From NCBI GenBank assembly GCA_020310875.1, contig CM035435.1, positions 67,423,997 through 67,487,996 on the forward strand: a stretch of 64,000 nucleotides of DNA. Direction: 5' to 3'. This stretch comes from Ceratopteris richardii. Taxonomy: Eukaryota > Streptophyta > Polypodiopsida > Polypodiales > Pteridaceae. Both the position numbers and the translations under genes were made by a program. Position 1 is the first letter of the stretch; each line of letters begins with the position of its first letter. The notes beneath the pieces were generated by a model. It saw only the letters and a program-made list of their open reading frames with translations, searched no databases and had not been told where the DNA came from. Of this stretch, positions 22,199-34,500 are shown piece by piece.

Positions 22199-23229
22199 TG
22201 CTGGTGCAAGTCAACCATCAATTGATGTCTTGGACTAAGGGTTGAATTCAAAGGATGACGAAAAGATCAAAAAGTGAAGCTTGAAGATATTGCATATTTA
22301 GCGAATGAAGACTTGTACACATATGTACATTAACCTTGTAATTAGCTCACTTATACTTTTGTTATGTTCATGAGCTTGTACATATATGCCTATATATACA
22401 AGTAGAAAGTCGAGGCATGTATGAGAGAGCATGAGATGTGATGAATTAGAAGTTGTAAGAGTCATTAGACACTTTAGAAGTGAAGAAGATCTCTCTCATC
22501 ATTCAGATGTAAAATTTTCTGAGTAGAAGGAAAAGTTGCACCCGATATTTTGTTGAATACTCCTTCTCTGTTTATCATCATGTGAAATGCTTTTGTACAA
22601 GTCTAAGTCTATAGTTGATTGATCTTTGTACAAGTTATCAGATCCTAATTGTGATCACACTAAGAGAATTGAGAGTAGGAACATTTACATGTGTAAATGT
22701 GAAGAAGTGAAGTTTACATCAGGCACAAATTTGATGCTAATGTTTTGGTCAATTCTCCATTCCAAGTGTGTAGTTTTGAGCAACAAAGCACTCATTCTCT
22801 AAGTTGGAAGGTAAGCTACCTATGGCTAAAATCATTTGAATAAACGGGTTGTAGTTTGAGAGAACTATGCATTAGAAATTGTAGGTGTCAAAGTCGACTA
22901 TAGAGAAGTACAATTTTAGACATAGGTGAACTGTTTGGATCATATCTCACGACTTACTTAATCTTTTGAGATTTTTTAACTTGGAGAAGGTGCGCAATCT
23001 TTAGGCAACACCTTGTACAAAGTTTCATTAGAAACTTTACACATTTGGTTAGCCAATGAGTGAGTTATGTGCAGTAGACGTTTCTGTGTAGTCTCTTCAC
23101 CGTTAGTGCAAACCTTGATGATTTAGCATTGTTCTTCTAAAATTGATCAAGGTTTTGAGTTATCCTTGATATAGAGGTGTTCTAACATCAAGGATAGCTT
23201 GTTTATTTGGAGATTAACACTCTCCATCA
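22199..23229 (+). repeat. 5' LTR of copia C
   Basis: Starts TGCTGGTGCAAG (TGTTGG in the 3' copy), ends CTCCATCA one base before the PBS. It contains about 75 bases at roughly 23004-23085 that are missing from the 3' LTR. Confidence 0.94.
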
Positions 23230-23230
23230 A

Positions 23231-23242
23231 TGGTATCAGAGC
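23231..23242 (+). promoter_or_regulatory. primer-binding site of copia C
   Basis: TGGTATCAGAGC, complementary to the 3' end of initiator Met-tRNA, one base after the LTR. Confidence 0.94.
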
Positions 23243-23451
23243 AGGAATCATCAAAATAGAAGAAAGAAGGATCCTGACCTCTCCAGTCATATAGAAATCA
23301 ACATCTAAAGCTTCAAAATGTGAAATCTTAAAGGGAAAGCTAGAGAAGGAGGCCTAAAGCTATCAAGAAGATCAAAAGGAACTTCATTCAAAGTAAAGGT
23401 ACACTTATTCGTCATAAAGCTTGAAGAAATTAATACACAGGTGAAGAAAGG

Positions 23452-24368
23452 ATGGGAGATTCTCTTGAGATAGAGAAATTGGATAGAGAGAACTATCCAC
23501 CTTGCTCAATGAAGATGGAAGCTCATCTCATGAGCAAAGACCTGATAGGTTATATCACAGGTGAAGAAGAAAAACCAGAATTTAGAGATCCTAGTGTTCC
23601 AACTAGGGATGAACTCTCAGATTTGAAGACATGGATGAAGAAGGATGCTCAAGCAAGGAGCATTATCTACATGGGAGTCAATGACTACTTGCTACCTCAT
23701 ATTAGAGGAGACTTGAAAGTGCAAGTGACATATGGAATGCTTTGGAGGATCATTTCCAAAATACTACAAAGTCAAGGACGGCATCCTTATGGGCAGAGTT
23801 CACTACATTTAAAAAGAAAGCTTCTCAGTCCATTTCTGCTTATGTAACAAGGATGAAGGACATTGTAGATGCATTAGGAGCAATTGATGAAGATATTGAA
23901 GAGGATAAATTGGTAAGGAAAATCCTCACATGTTTGAGAGGAGATGAGAAATGGAAGCCATTCATTTTTTCTACTGAATTGTCACTAGATCATTTCACTA
24001 GTGATTTAAATGAGTTGCTAGGACATATGCTAACTTTTGAGCAGGATGCCAAAGGTGATGTTGATAAGAGTACAAGTCAAGCAATGTATTCAAAGGACAA
24101 GAAGAAGAATAGCAAAGGCAAGCAACAATTAAATGAAGAAGAAGATACAACTAGCCAAGCCAACTTCCTAAGAGGAAGAGGAGGTGGCAAAGGTAGAGGA
24201 AGAGGTATAAGCAATAAAGATGCAGCCAAAACTTGTTGGATTTGTGGTAAGACAAATCATTTAGCTCATGATTGTTGGCATAATAATCAGAATAATGGAG
24301 GATATAGTCAGAACTTTAATTCCAGAGGAAGAGATGGTAGAAACCAAAGAGGTGTTTTTCAGAGGTAG
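23452..24368 (+). pseudogene. copia gag (element C)
   Basis: ATG at 23452 gives MGDSLEIEKLDRENYPPCSM and YITGEEEKPEF, like element A gag but diverged. The frame shifts at about 23742-23790. The second part carries AYVTRMKDIVDALGAIDEDI, then a CCHC knuckle CWICGKTNHLAHDCW at about 24234-24278, and a Gly/Arg-rich tail. Gag would form the particle and bind RNA. Confidence 0.9.
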
Positions 24369-25098
24369 AGGTAGTATAGGTTACTTTGGAAGAAATGCAG
24401 GTAGAAGTTTCCAAAGTCATACCTACTACAATTATGCTTCAGATCAGAAGGAGGATTCAACCTTGTTTATGAATGCAACTTGTGAAAGACAAAGTGAAGA
24501 CCAAAGAGTCTTCTACATTGACTCAAGGTGTAGCAATCACCTGAGTGGTATCATAGCCTTGATGACTGATTTAGAGAATAAGGTAACTAATCATGTAGTT
24601 CAAATAGGTGATAATACAAGGCACATTGTAAAGTCAATTGGATCAGTGAAGGCCAAGGATGGGAACACTCTTTTGAGTAAGGTTTTGTATGTTCCTACAT
24701 TTCCAAAGAATCTGATAAGTGTAGGGCAAATTCTTGAAAAAGGTTATGAAGTAAGGTTCACTAATGATGGGGTTTTTGTGGAAGACCCTAGCAATGGGTA
24801 TAAACAAATTGTTTCATTGAAGAAAGAAGGAAGCTTATTCACATTGAAGATTCAAGGCAATGTTGGTCATGCCTTGTTCACTTATGGAGGACATAAGATC
24901 TCTCAGTTAGATCTTTGGCGTAAAAGGCTTGGACATTTCAATGAAAGAGGTATTAAGGATATGGTTAACAATGGTTCATTGCTTAGATTGCCTAATGTTG
25001 TAGGTCAACATATGACATATAGATGTGAGGCATGTCAATTAGGTAAGGCTCATAAGCAATCATATACCAAGCATGGTTTCATGTACTCAGAAGCTTGA
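24268..25098 (+). pseudogene. copia protease and pre-integrase domain (element C)
   Basis: The protease site reads FYIDSRCSNHLSG at about 24520: the Gly of DSG is Arg. It is followed by VQIGDNTRHIVKSIGSV and VLYVPTFPKNLISVGQI. The GAG-pre-integrase domain is complete: LWRKRLGHFNERGI and CEACQLGKAH. The frame overlaps the end of gag by 100 bases in a different phase, so a shift is needed for a continuous polyprotein; here it is more likely decay than programmed. Confidence 0.9.
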
Positions 25099-26114
25099 GT
25101 TGGTACCCAACAGATGTGTGGGGACCATCAAAGGATTTCAGTATTAATGGTTCAAGATATTATGTAATTTATGTTGATGATGCTACCAGGTGGATCACTA
25201 TATATGTGATCAAAGATAAATCCGAGATATTTAATACATTTAAACATTATCATGTGTATGCAAAAAGAATCATAGGTCAAAAGTTAAAGAGACTAAGGTC
25301 AGATGGAGTGGGAGAGTATTTATATGATGAGTTCAGTGATTACTTATGGAATGCAGGTATAAAGAGGGAAGTTACTTGGATGTACTCTCCTCAACAAAAT
25401 GGTGTGGCAGAAAGGAGAAATAGAACTCTTGTTGAGTTTGCAAGATCAATGATGAAGGAGAAAAATTGTCCAAATTATTTGTGGGGTGAGGCTCTAAATA
25501 CAGCTACATACTTGGTTAATAGGTTACCATGTAAAGCTTTGTAGGGCATGACACCATATGAGGAATGATGGGGTAAGAAACCTACCTTAGATCATTGCAA
25601 AGTATTTGGATGTTTGGCTTATGCATATGTGCCATCTCAGTTAAGACATAAATTGGAACCAAAAGCTGAAAAAGTATGTGTTCATTGGATATGATGATAA
25701 GCAGATGGGTTATAGGTTGTGGACTCCATCCATAAAGCAATTTTTTGTATCAAAGCATGTTACATTTGATGAGCAAAGTACTCGATATGCAGGAACAATC
25801 AATAATTATGTAGGTGATGAAGAAGTTTTGAATCAAAAGAAAGGTAAATGAAAGGTTTAGATATTTGATAAAGAAGAGAACAATGAAGTACAAGTTGAAG
25901 TTGAAGAAGTGTCAAGGTTTGATCCAGAATGTGATGAACCAGAAATTCAAGAAGTGGAGAACTCAGAAGGTTATCAAGACACAAATGGAAACCTACAAGG
26001 TATAGCTATGAGACTTCTTTTTTGACTACTAAAGACTATGCTTGTATGATGAAAATAGAGGAAGACCCTTCTACATATGAAGCGGCAAAAGGTAAGGAAA
26101 ATTAGGAGAATGCT
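25095..26114 (+). pseudogene. copia integrase (element C)
   Basis: The core shows PTDVWGPSKD (first Asp), RLRSDGVGEYL (second Asp; usual GGG is GVG) and PQQNGVAERRN (Glu). After the open part ends at 25544 (stop at 25542) the trail continues with GMTPYEE, KPTLDHCKVFGCLAYAYV, then stops near 25690. The linker to RT, 25700-26114, is degraded. Confidence 0.9.
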
Positions 26115-26922
26115 ATGCATGAAGAGTATGATGCATTAATGGAGAATGAGACATGGGATTTGGTTCCTAAACCAAATAGTAAGAAGATTATTGGATGCAA
26201 ATGGGTCTACAAGACAAAGAGGTATGCAAATGGAAGTGTGTCTAGATATAAAGCTAGACTTGTTGTGAAAGTGTATGCTCAGACATATGGTATAGATTAT
26301 GATGAGACTTATAGTCTTGTGGCAAAGATGACAACCATAAGGACACTCATAGCCATTGCTGCATGTAAAGGTTGGAGATTATGTCAATTAGATGTGAAGA
26401 ATGCTTTTCTAAATGGTTATAGTTTAGAAGATGTTTTCATGGAGCAACCAGACAGATTCAAAGATAAAAGGTACAGATTATGTATGTAAGCTCATTAGAG
26501 CTTTGTATGGTTTGAAGCAGGCCCCAAGGGCATGGAATTATAGACTTGCAAAGTTCTTGAAGGAACTTGGTTTTTAAGTATCTAAAGCAGATAGTAGCTT
26601 GCTTGTCAAAGCAAGTGATGATGGGTTCATTTATATGTGCATATATGTTGATGACATAATTCTTATAGGTACAGATGAGAAGGGTATCCAAAGTCTCAAG
26701 AAGCAAATGGAGAAAGAGTTCAAGATTAGTGACTTAGGAGACTTGTCATATTTCTTGGGAATGGAGGTCTCGTATACTCAACATGGAGTATATGTGACTC
26801 AAGAAAGGTATTTGAAGAACTTGTTAATGAAGTTTAAAATGGAAGATTGCAGGGTAGCACCTACTCCAATGGAGGTGCATCACAAATTGAGCAGACATGG
26901 AGGAGAAGAATTCAAGATATAA
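26115..26922 (+). pseudogene. copia reverse transcriptase (element C)
   Basis: 26115-26489 holds NETWDLVPKPNSKKIIGCKW, RYKARLVVKVYAQTYGIDY and QLDVKNAFLNGY. After a frame break, [17 protein letters not shown] follows. 26599-26922 holds the catalytic box IYVDDIILIG and LGDLSYFLGMEV. Catalytic residues are intact, unlike element A. Confidence 0.92.
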
Positions 26923-27548
26923 AGTTATATCAAAGTTTGGTTGGTAGTCTAATCTATGCTAGTTTAACTAGGCCTGATTTGTCATATGCAGTTGGAGTGT
27001 TATCTCAATTCATGCATTGTCGTAGGAAAGAACATTGGGTTGTAGGACAAAGAATGTTGAGATACATTAAGGGTACACTCAAGAAAGGTTTGTATTATGG
27101 TTTTACATAAGATACAAACATAAAAATATATAGTGATACAGATTGGGCAGGTAATCTTGATGATAGGAGATCAACATCTGGATACTTGTGTTATGTGGGA
27201 GATAAGTTAATCTCTTGGTATTCTAAGAAGCAACATACAATTGCTTTGTCATCTATAGGAGAAGAGTACAAAGAAATGGTTGAAGTTGCAAAGGAGGTCA
27301 TATGGTTGAAGACTCTAATGAAGAGTTTTGACATCATTCAAAGTACACCCACTATTCATGGAGATAATATGAGCTCATTGTATCTAGCTGCTAATCCTGT
27401 TTTTCATGCTAGGACTAAACATATTGAGATTCAATATCACTTCTTAAGAAAGAGGGTGATTGATAAGGAGATTGAAGTCATACATACTTCAACAAAAGAT
27501 CAGATTGCAGATATGCTAACCAAAAGCTTGGATGGACCAAAGCTATAG
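26847..27548 (+). pseudogene. copia RNase H (element C)
   Basis: YQSLVGSLIYASLTRPD leads into RNase H. Readable are KIYSDTDWAGNLDDRRSTSG (the second Asp of SDADW is Thr-Asp), SWYSKKQHTIALSS, GEEYKEM (Glu), HGDNMSSLYLAANPVFHAR and KHIEIQYHFLR. A stop near 27110 interrupts it. It ends about 60 bases before the polypurine tract. Confidence 0.9.
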
Positions 27549-27603
27549 AGATTCAAAGACATGGGAGGTATAAAGAAGATAGAGAAAACCTCAATTGATG
27601 ATT

Positions 27604-27612
27604 TAGGGGGAG
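27604..27612 (+). promoter_or_regulatory. polypurine tract of copia C
   Basis: AGGGGGAG immediately before the 3' LTR start TGTTGGTGCAAG at 27614. Confidence 0.88.
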
Positions 27613-27613
27613 T

Positions 27614-28566
27614 TGTTGGTGCAAGTCAACCATCAATTGATGTCTTGGACTAAGGGTTGAAGTCAAAGGATGAAGAAAATCAATAAGTGAAGCTTTAGGA
27701 TAGTGCATATTCAGGGAGTGAAAACTTGTATACATATGTATATTAACCTTGTAATTAGCTCACTTATACTTTTGTTATGGTCATGAGCTTGTACATATAT
27801 GCTTATATATACAAGTAGAAAGTCGGGGCATGTATGAGAGAGCATGAGATGTGATGAATTAGAAGTTGTAAGAGTCATTGGACACTTTAGAAGTGAAGAA
27901 TATCTCTCTCATCATTCAGATGTAAAATTTTTTGAATAGAAGGAAAAGTTGTGCCTGATATTTTGCTGAGTACTCCTTCTATGTTTATCATCTTGTGAAA
28001 TAATTTTGTACAAGTCTAATTCTATAGGTGATTGATCTCTACACAAGTTTTCAGATCCTAATTGTGATCAGGCTAAGAGAATTGAGAGTGGGAACATTTA
28101 CATATGTAAATGTGAAGAAGTGATGTTTATAGCAGGTGCAAATTCGATGCTAATGTTTTGGTCAGTTCTCCTTCCATAGTGTAAAGTTTTGAGCAAGAAA
28201 GCATTCATTCTTTAAGTTGGAAGGTAAGCTACCTATGGCTAAAGAATTTGAATAAATAGGTTGTAGTTTGAGAGAACTATGCATTAGAAATCACAGATGT
28301 CAAAGTCGACTATAGAGAAGTATAGTTTTGGACATAGGTGAATTGTTTGGATCATATCTCAAGAATCACTAAATCTTTTGAGCTGTTTTAACTTGGAGAA
28401 GGTGTGGAACCTTTAGGATGTAGTGACTCTCTTCATAGTTAGTGTTAGTCTTGATGATTTAGCATTGGTCTTCCAAAATTGATCAAGGTTTTGAGTTATT
28501 CTTGATATAGAAGTGTTCTAACTATCAAGGATAGCTTGTTCTTTTTGAGATTATCACTCTCCATCA
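27614..28566 (+). repeat. 3' LTR of copia C
   Basis: Starts TGTTGGTGCAAG, ends CTCCATCA. It aligns with 22199-23229 throughout except for the gap of about 75 bases near 28415. Confidence 0.94.
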
Positions 28567-28770
28567 TATATGTCCTAACATACTTGACTCAATATTTTAT
28601 GATAATATAATTACTACTTTTTATCCCACTCATTCCACCTATGGTAATGGATTCGCTGTGTTGTTGGATTTCAATCTAGCAAGTCTAGCTGAGGTTCTAT
28701 CCCACTACTTATGCATATACCTCATGTATAGCAACTCTGATGCATCAACCAACTCTGATACTAATATTGA
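28567..28770 (-). pseudogene. copia gag remnant (element D), part 2, with degraded PBS
   Basis: Continues element D on the far side of element C. A PBS-like TAGTATCAGAGT (minus strand, about 28756-28768) resembles TGGTATCAGAGC with two changes. The short gag trail before it is too broken for clear motifs. Its role is judged mainly from position and orientation. Confidence 0.5.
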
Positions 28771-29150
28771 AAATTCAAACTCTAAGAAGTAGCACAAAGT
28801 AAAATATGAAGGGAAGCACAAAAACAGTATAGACTATAGAGATGATAGAGTAGAGCAGATGAAAAAAAAAACAGATAAGAAGAAGTGAAATTCTCTGTAC
28901 AAAAAAGGACTTTATCATCACAATGATTGAGTATCAATAACCCTACAAAAAAGGCATTCCTAAGCTCTTTATGTAGAGTTTTGGAAATGAATCTATACCA
29001 ATGAATTGTCTCACAAAAATAATGGAGGATAATTAAGACATTAAAGAAATGAACTACAACTAAAAAGTTGTTAAACAACTTTTTCACAAAAGTAATGGAT
29101 TCTAATTTAAAGCACTAAAAGGAATCGTCAACTTTGAGTGGCCAACTAAA
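28771..29150. other. no recognised gene; possible LTR of element D
   Basis: Lies just beyond the degraded PBS, where the minus-strand 5' LTR of element D should be. I could not find TG/CA ends. The sequence TCAACTTTGAGTGG near 29128 is also seen after the LINE and belongs to the LINE target neighbourhood. Confidence 0.35.
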
Positions 29151-29165
29151 AAGAATGGTCAACTT
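29151..29165. repeat. TSD of full-length LINE, left
   Basis: AAGAATGGTCAACTT, identical to 35470-35484. Confidence 0.93.
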
Positions 29166-30166
29166 AGTAATCGCTGCGCCATCACTTCGCTGCCAGAATA
29201 CTGAAGTTGCACCATCGCTTCGTTGCTGGTATCACTGCAGTTACCGCACAAATGGGTGTTTGAGGATTTCCAAAAGTTTTTCATCGTCATCTTCAATGCC
29301 CTTTTGTCGTCCTTCATCAACAATATAGCAAATCGAACAGACTTCAACAGAACTCGCCGAGAGGTGAGAACCACGTTGGAGCTACCACGGACAGGAGCTA
29401 CGGAGTTGGAGATGAAGCTGATTCAATCCTTTTAGCATTTTGGCTGAAAGCATGAGCTGAAGCGCGACGGATCTGTAACCTTTTGGAGTGGAACCAGTGC
29501 AACGTAGCGACGGAGCCATGGACGGAGTGACCATCGCTTGGAACGCCAGACTACAGCATTCATCACCTTGTATCGCCGTCAATACTCGATAACGACACCT
29601 CAGCAGCAACAACCTCCGGTCAATCGCGCCGCTTGTCGGTCTATCGTGTCGCTTGCTTGCCCGTCTATCGCATCGTCAATGGTCTATCGCGACAGCTCGC
29701 CTGTGTTCAAAACCGTCTTTCGCATCGTTTTGCTCCGGTTGTGGTCTATCGCGCCGTCTATGGTCTATCGCGATAGCCTCAGTCGTGCCAAGCCTCTGCC
29801 TCGGGGAGCGTGTAGTTCTCAGGGCGCTCTTTTTTAACTTAGCGTTTAAAATTTAAAGCAAACCTGGTGCGCCACCGCAATGATGCATGACGCATGGACA
29901 TCACTTCATTTGAGGGCTACCATCTGAGGGCTTTTTTCGCGCTGCCTGCTCTAGTTTATTGCATGGTTTATGATATCTAAAAGAAAAAAGGGAGAAGAAA
30001 AAAGAAAAAAAAAGGGTAGAAAAAGAAAAAAAAAAGAGAAGAAAAGAGTCAAAACATTCGAAGAAAAAGAAGGGAAAAGAAAATAAATAGAGCTACCCTT
30101 TAAGATGGGATGACTGTGGGCTAGCAAGAGATCTTGCCATTGAAAAGGATTGGTGAATTCGCTTCT
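29166..30166 (+). promoter_or_regulatory. LINE 5' UTR with repeated GTCTATCGC motif
   Basis: GGTCTATCG or GTCTATCGC occurs about six times between 29637 and 29775, in a GC-rich context. Such repeats in a LINE 5' UTR often belong to the internal promoter. A purine-rich stretch (AAAGAAAAAAAAAG style) fills about 29980-30090 just before ORF1. The first in-frame ATG of ORF1 is at 30167. Confidence 0.55.
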
Positions 30167-31513
30167 ATGTCTATCGTCATTCCATCTTTGGTCTTGAGCA
30201 ATGTGGCTCCCCCCCAGTCCCCGTGCCCCCCTGAGGTGGACTCCGTCCCCTCAGACGTTGCACCTCCGGTGGTCTCTTTGTGCAAGGAATCGGTGGCGGC
30301 AAAGCAAGAAGTATTGATGAAAACGTGTCTCATCGGCCAATTTTTTGGCCCTAGGCCCCCTCTAGAGAATGTGAGAACTTGGTTGCGTAAGGAGTGGTTC
30401 CCGCGTGGTATAATTGTGTGCAAATGTCAATTCTTGCCGGCGAATCACCTACTTGTAGTGTTTGAGAATGAAGAGATGGCGTTCCAGGCCCTGCAAGCCG
30501 GCTCCTGGCTGGTGGGCCGATCAACCTTATGCCTTTTTAAGTGGACCCCAGACTTTGTTCCGAACAAGTCAAAGCCTCTTCATTACCCACTCTGGGTGGA
30601 GCTTCCCAATCTACCCTATTTCCTGTATGGATTTCTTCGAGAAATCGTTTCACCGATCGATCGCCCGATGGCCTCAAGAGAGGATGTTGGGGGGTTAATA
30701 TACGAGGGTACTCAATACTCTTTCAACGCACGCTGGCACCCACAAATTTGCATTGAAGCAGACTTGAACCAGGTCCTCCCAGCGAAGATCTCCATAAACT
30801 GTGGTGATGGTATGATGTGGGTTCAGGAGATTACCTATAAGAATTTGCCCAATGCATGCTTCCATTGCGGGCTCCAAGGTCACAGGATCAAAGACTGCCC
30901 CTCGAAGCAAAATACCAAGAAAAATAAGCCTAAACCAGGTGGGGCCCCGGATCCTTTCCCTCAAGTTGGCACTAGGGGCCGTCCCTCTCCGGTGGAGGAA
31001 GAAGCGGGCACTCGGGTTGTAGAGACGGAGTCAGAAGGGTTCACCGAAGTAAGACATAGGAGGAAAGTTAGCCCTCGAAGAGCACTAGCAAGGAATGTTT
31101 TGACCATTGCCCCTTCGAATAACATGTACTGCAACCTAGAAAAGGAGATTAATGAGTTCGACCTCCTAGGGGACAACCTTTACGAAGAAGACCCTGCTGA
31201 CAATTCCTTTGGATGCTCTACCAGCAAAGAAGACAACCAAGAAGGTTACACCACTAGTAAAGAGAATGGATTCACCACTAGCAATGAAGACAATCAAGAC
31301 AGTGAAAGCTCCTTCCTCGGACCTACTCCTCCAGTATGCCTGACAAGCCTACCGCAACAAAAGTCAAAGCTTAAAGGGAAACAACCGTCAGGCATGCCTT
31401 GGAAGAGCCCCCTCAAGAGTAGGATCCTGAGTAAAGAAGTTGGGGTAAAAAAGAAGATCAAAAGAAAAAAAAAAGATCGGGTCCCTCCCCTCAAAGAGGG
31501 AAACCATCAATAA
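30167..31513 (+). CDS. LINE ORF1 protein (DUF4283-like, CCHC knuckle)
   Basis: 448 codons from ATG at 30167; the frame is open back to 30134 but without ATG. Residues about 45-150 resemble the DUF4283/RRM-like domain of plant LINE ORF1 (GQFFGPRPPLENVRTWL, VVFENEEMAFQALQAG, PLWVELPNLP). A CCHC knuckle, CFHCGLQGHRIKDC, lies near residue 235. The C-terminal part is Ser/Asp/Glu-rich and ends in a Lys-rich stretch (KEVGVKKKIKRKKKDR). It would bind LINE RNA and form the RNP. No stop interrupts it. Its stop codon overlaps the ORF2 start. Confidence 0.9.
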   Translation: MSIVIPSLVLSNVAPPQSPCPPEVDSVPSDVAPPVVSLCKESVAAKQEVLMKTCLIGQFFGPRPPLENVRTWLRKEWFPRGIIVCKCQFLPANHLLVVFENEEMAFQALQAGSWLVGRSTLCLFKWTPDFVPNKSKPLHYPLWVELPNLPYFLYGFLREIVSPIDRPMASREDVGGLIYEGTQYSFNARWHPQICIEADLNQVLPAKISINCGDGMMWVQEITYKNLPNACFHCGLQGHRIKDCPSKQNTKKNKPKPGGAPDPFPQVGTRGRPSPVEEEAGTRVVETESEGFTEVRHRRKVSPRRALARNVLTIAPSNNMYCNLEKEINEFDLLGDNLYEEDPADNSFGCSTSKEDNQEGYTTSKENGFTTSNEDNQDSESSFLGPTPPVCLTSLPQQKSKLKGKQPSGMPWKSPLKSRILSKEVGVKKKIKRKKKDRVPPLKEGNHQ

Positions 31514-34500
31514 TGAAAATCACCTCGCTTAACATCAGGGGGTTGTCTGATCCCTCAAGAGCGGCGATTCTTGACCAATGGTTCAAAGACAAGTGCCTCA
31601 ACCCCGACGTTATCTTCTTACAAGAGATCAAAATGGACGTAGAGGATCTCCAGAAACGACTTAAGTGCATTTCTCCAAACCACCTTTGGCTCTCCACTTC
31701 GCACCCTAGGGGCGCGGGCAGCGCTGCAATCGGTATTAGTCACTCTTGGTCCAGCAGGCTGACATCGACTTGTGAAGATCAAAATCATCGTTGGATTGCT
31801 GCCTCTTTCGGGCTCCCTAAACAATTCACCGTGGTCTCACTTTATGCCCCTAATGGTGAGACGGATAGAATAAACACTTGGACTTCGCTCGACTCCCTCT
31901 CACACAATGTTTTGCTCTGTGGGGACTTCAACATGGTTGAATTTCCTGAGGACCGTTGGAACAACAAGGGGAAAATTATTGACGGTCAGGAGAAAGAGAT
32001 ATAGGATAAAATCAAGCTTCATCTCGACTTGGTTGAGGTAAAAGATATGAAGGGGTTCTCATGGTCTAACCTCCAACTGGGGGACTCTCTGAGGAAAGCA
32101 AGACTTGATAGATGTTACATCGACCAAAACACCATCCTCCAGTGGGGTATTCCTTCGATTTCCCAGCACATGGACCTGACTATCTCGGACCACTACCCGA
32201 TTACTCTTTCTTTCAAACCGATTTCCATGCTCTGGAAAGCTCCTTGGTTCCACGCTTGTCAGACGTCATTTTCCCTCCCCTCTGTCCACCGAGAAATTTC
32301 CGCTGTTTGGACAGAGGCCTTTGCTTGCTGTAATGAACCGGCTAAGTGCTAGAGAAGCGCGGTGGAAAGGACTCGACAAATTCTGATCACGACTCATAAG
32401 GCCATAAGAGATATCTGGAAAAAAAGAAGAGAAAAGGTATACCGGAGACTCTCACGACTTGAAGAAGAAGTGAACAAAGGTAACTTGCAATGCCAGCAAG
32501 GTCTTCTGAAAATCAGGGGAAGACTAAGATTCGAGGAGGAGATTCAAAGGAAAAATCTTCAGATATTCTTCAAAGACTGGTGGGCGGGGAAGGCCGACAA
32601 ACCTTCGAAAGAGATGTGTAACATCCTCAAAAAGAAACAAGTTAGGGAATCCATCCCCTTCTTGGTTGATAACAATGGGATTGAATGTAGCACGGAAGTC
32701 GAGAACAGATCTATCATCGTCGAGCACTTTACCCATCTCCTTGGGATCTCGACTCCTCTTTCCCCACACAGGCGGGACTGCATGGCTACCATCTCAAGGG
32801 TAGCTCATTCTAGAATCCCTCAGAACATGAGTTCTCTTCTAGAAGCTAACATTTCTGAGAACAAAGTTATCGACGTTATGGATGCCCTTCCAAATGGAAA
32901 AAGTCCAGGTCCTGATGGCCTCACCAATGAGTTTTTCAAGTCCTTCAAGCACGTGTTGGCCACCCCACTACGTTTGGTGTGGCTCGAGGCTTTGTCCTTC
33001 GGTGCCCTTCCTGAGTGTCTTAATAATGGCGTCATCAAGTTAATTCACAAAAGGGGAGATAAGAACAAAATTGAAAACTGGCAGCCGATTACCATGCTCC
33101 AAACTGGATACAAGATAATTGCCAAAGTTATTGCCAACAGAATCTCTTGTCATTTAAAGTCATGGCTTTGTGAGGACCAAAAAGGTTTTGTCAAAGGTAG
33201 ATCTATACTTGAAGCAATTGTCGACATTTGGGAAGGCCTTACATTTGCTGAGGAATCTGCACAAGATCTGGTATTCATTAAGATCGACTTCGACAAAGCA
33301 TATGACAGATTGGAATGGGACTTTATTCTCCAATCACTGAAAGACCTTGGATGCAGCCAAAAGTTCACAAAAATGGTTTCTACTCTTCTCGGAAACGCTT
33401 CAAATAGAATAAATATAAATGGTAAGCTCTCTGAGCCCATACGTTTAAAAAGATCTATCAGGCAAGGCTGCCCTCTGGCTCCTCTACTCTTCGCTATTGC
33501 CTCGAACGGCCTCAGTCGCCTATTAAAGCATCACATCGACTCTGGTAATCTCATGGGTCTTTCTTTACCTCTAAATCATGGCCAAATGATTGCTAGACTC
33601 TTTGCCAATGATATGAATGCCTTTGTGCATAACGATATGAACAGCATTGAGGTGTTCTGGAGTTGCCTTGACACCTTTTGTGTGGCATCAGGCTCAAAAA
33701 TCAACCATGCTAAAACTGCTTTCAGAGCAATCCGCGGACCTCCACCCCAATTGTTGTTAGATCAGGGGTGTCAAGTTACCCCCAGAGGTCAAGTATTCCG
33801 TCTCCTTGGCATCCCGATGGGCTTCGACATCACAATGGACCAACGATGGAACTGGGTGCTAGCCAAGCTGGATAGCAAACTAAATTATTGGAAAGGTATG
33901 CAAGTCAACTTGGCAGGGCGTGCTATGGTTGTTAACACATTTATGCTTTCAACGACTATTTAATTTATCTCGTGTTGGAGACCGAAGGAGAAAGAGTTGG
34001 CCAAAGTGGAAAGAATCTGTAGAAACTTCCTCTGGACTGGGGACCCCAACAGGAGGGGGATCCCCAAAATCAATTGGGAAACTTGCACTAGCTCGAAAGA
34101 CTCAGGGGGCTTTGGTATTCTGGATATCGTGGCTTTGGCTGACAAGCTGGCAGTTAAGTGGCTTATCAAGGCTTGGAGCAATAGTGAGTCCTCTTGGGCT
34201 AAATTGAAATTCAGAAACTTGAAAGACCTTACCTTTGTTGGCCATCCTGGCTGGAAGGACTTAGGGATTCTCACGCTTTTGTTCTCCCTCCTTCCGGTGT
34301 CCCCTAAAGGCTCTAGCCTCGTGTGTTCTTTTTGGAAGAGTTGGAACAAGGCCAAACAATTCATCAGAATCAGTGATGAGTGGAAGTGGGCGGCTGGGAT
34401 AAGACAAAATGACTCTATCTAGTTCCCGATCAGTGGCATTAGAGGAGTGGAGCCTTGGAATCTCCAAACTGCAAAGCGGTTATGGAACAAGGGGTTCAAA

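Larger units (their letters stand above)
22199..28566 (+). mobile_element. Ty1/copia element C, complete but defective
   Basis: Both LTRs, PBS, gag, protease, integrase, RT, RNase H and polypurine tract are present, with a 5-base TSD. Order is Ty1/copia. At least four frameshifts and several stops break gag-pol, so it could move only with proteins from elsewhere. The LTRs (1031 and 953 bases) differ by point changes and by a gap of about 75 bases in the 3' copy. Confidence 0.96.
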
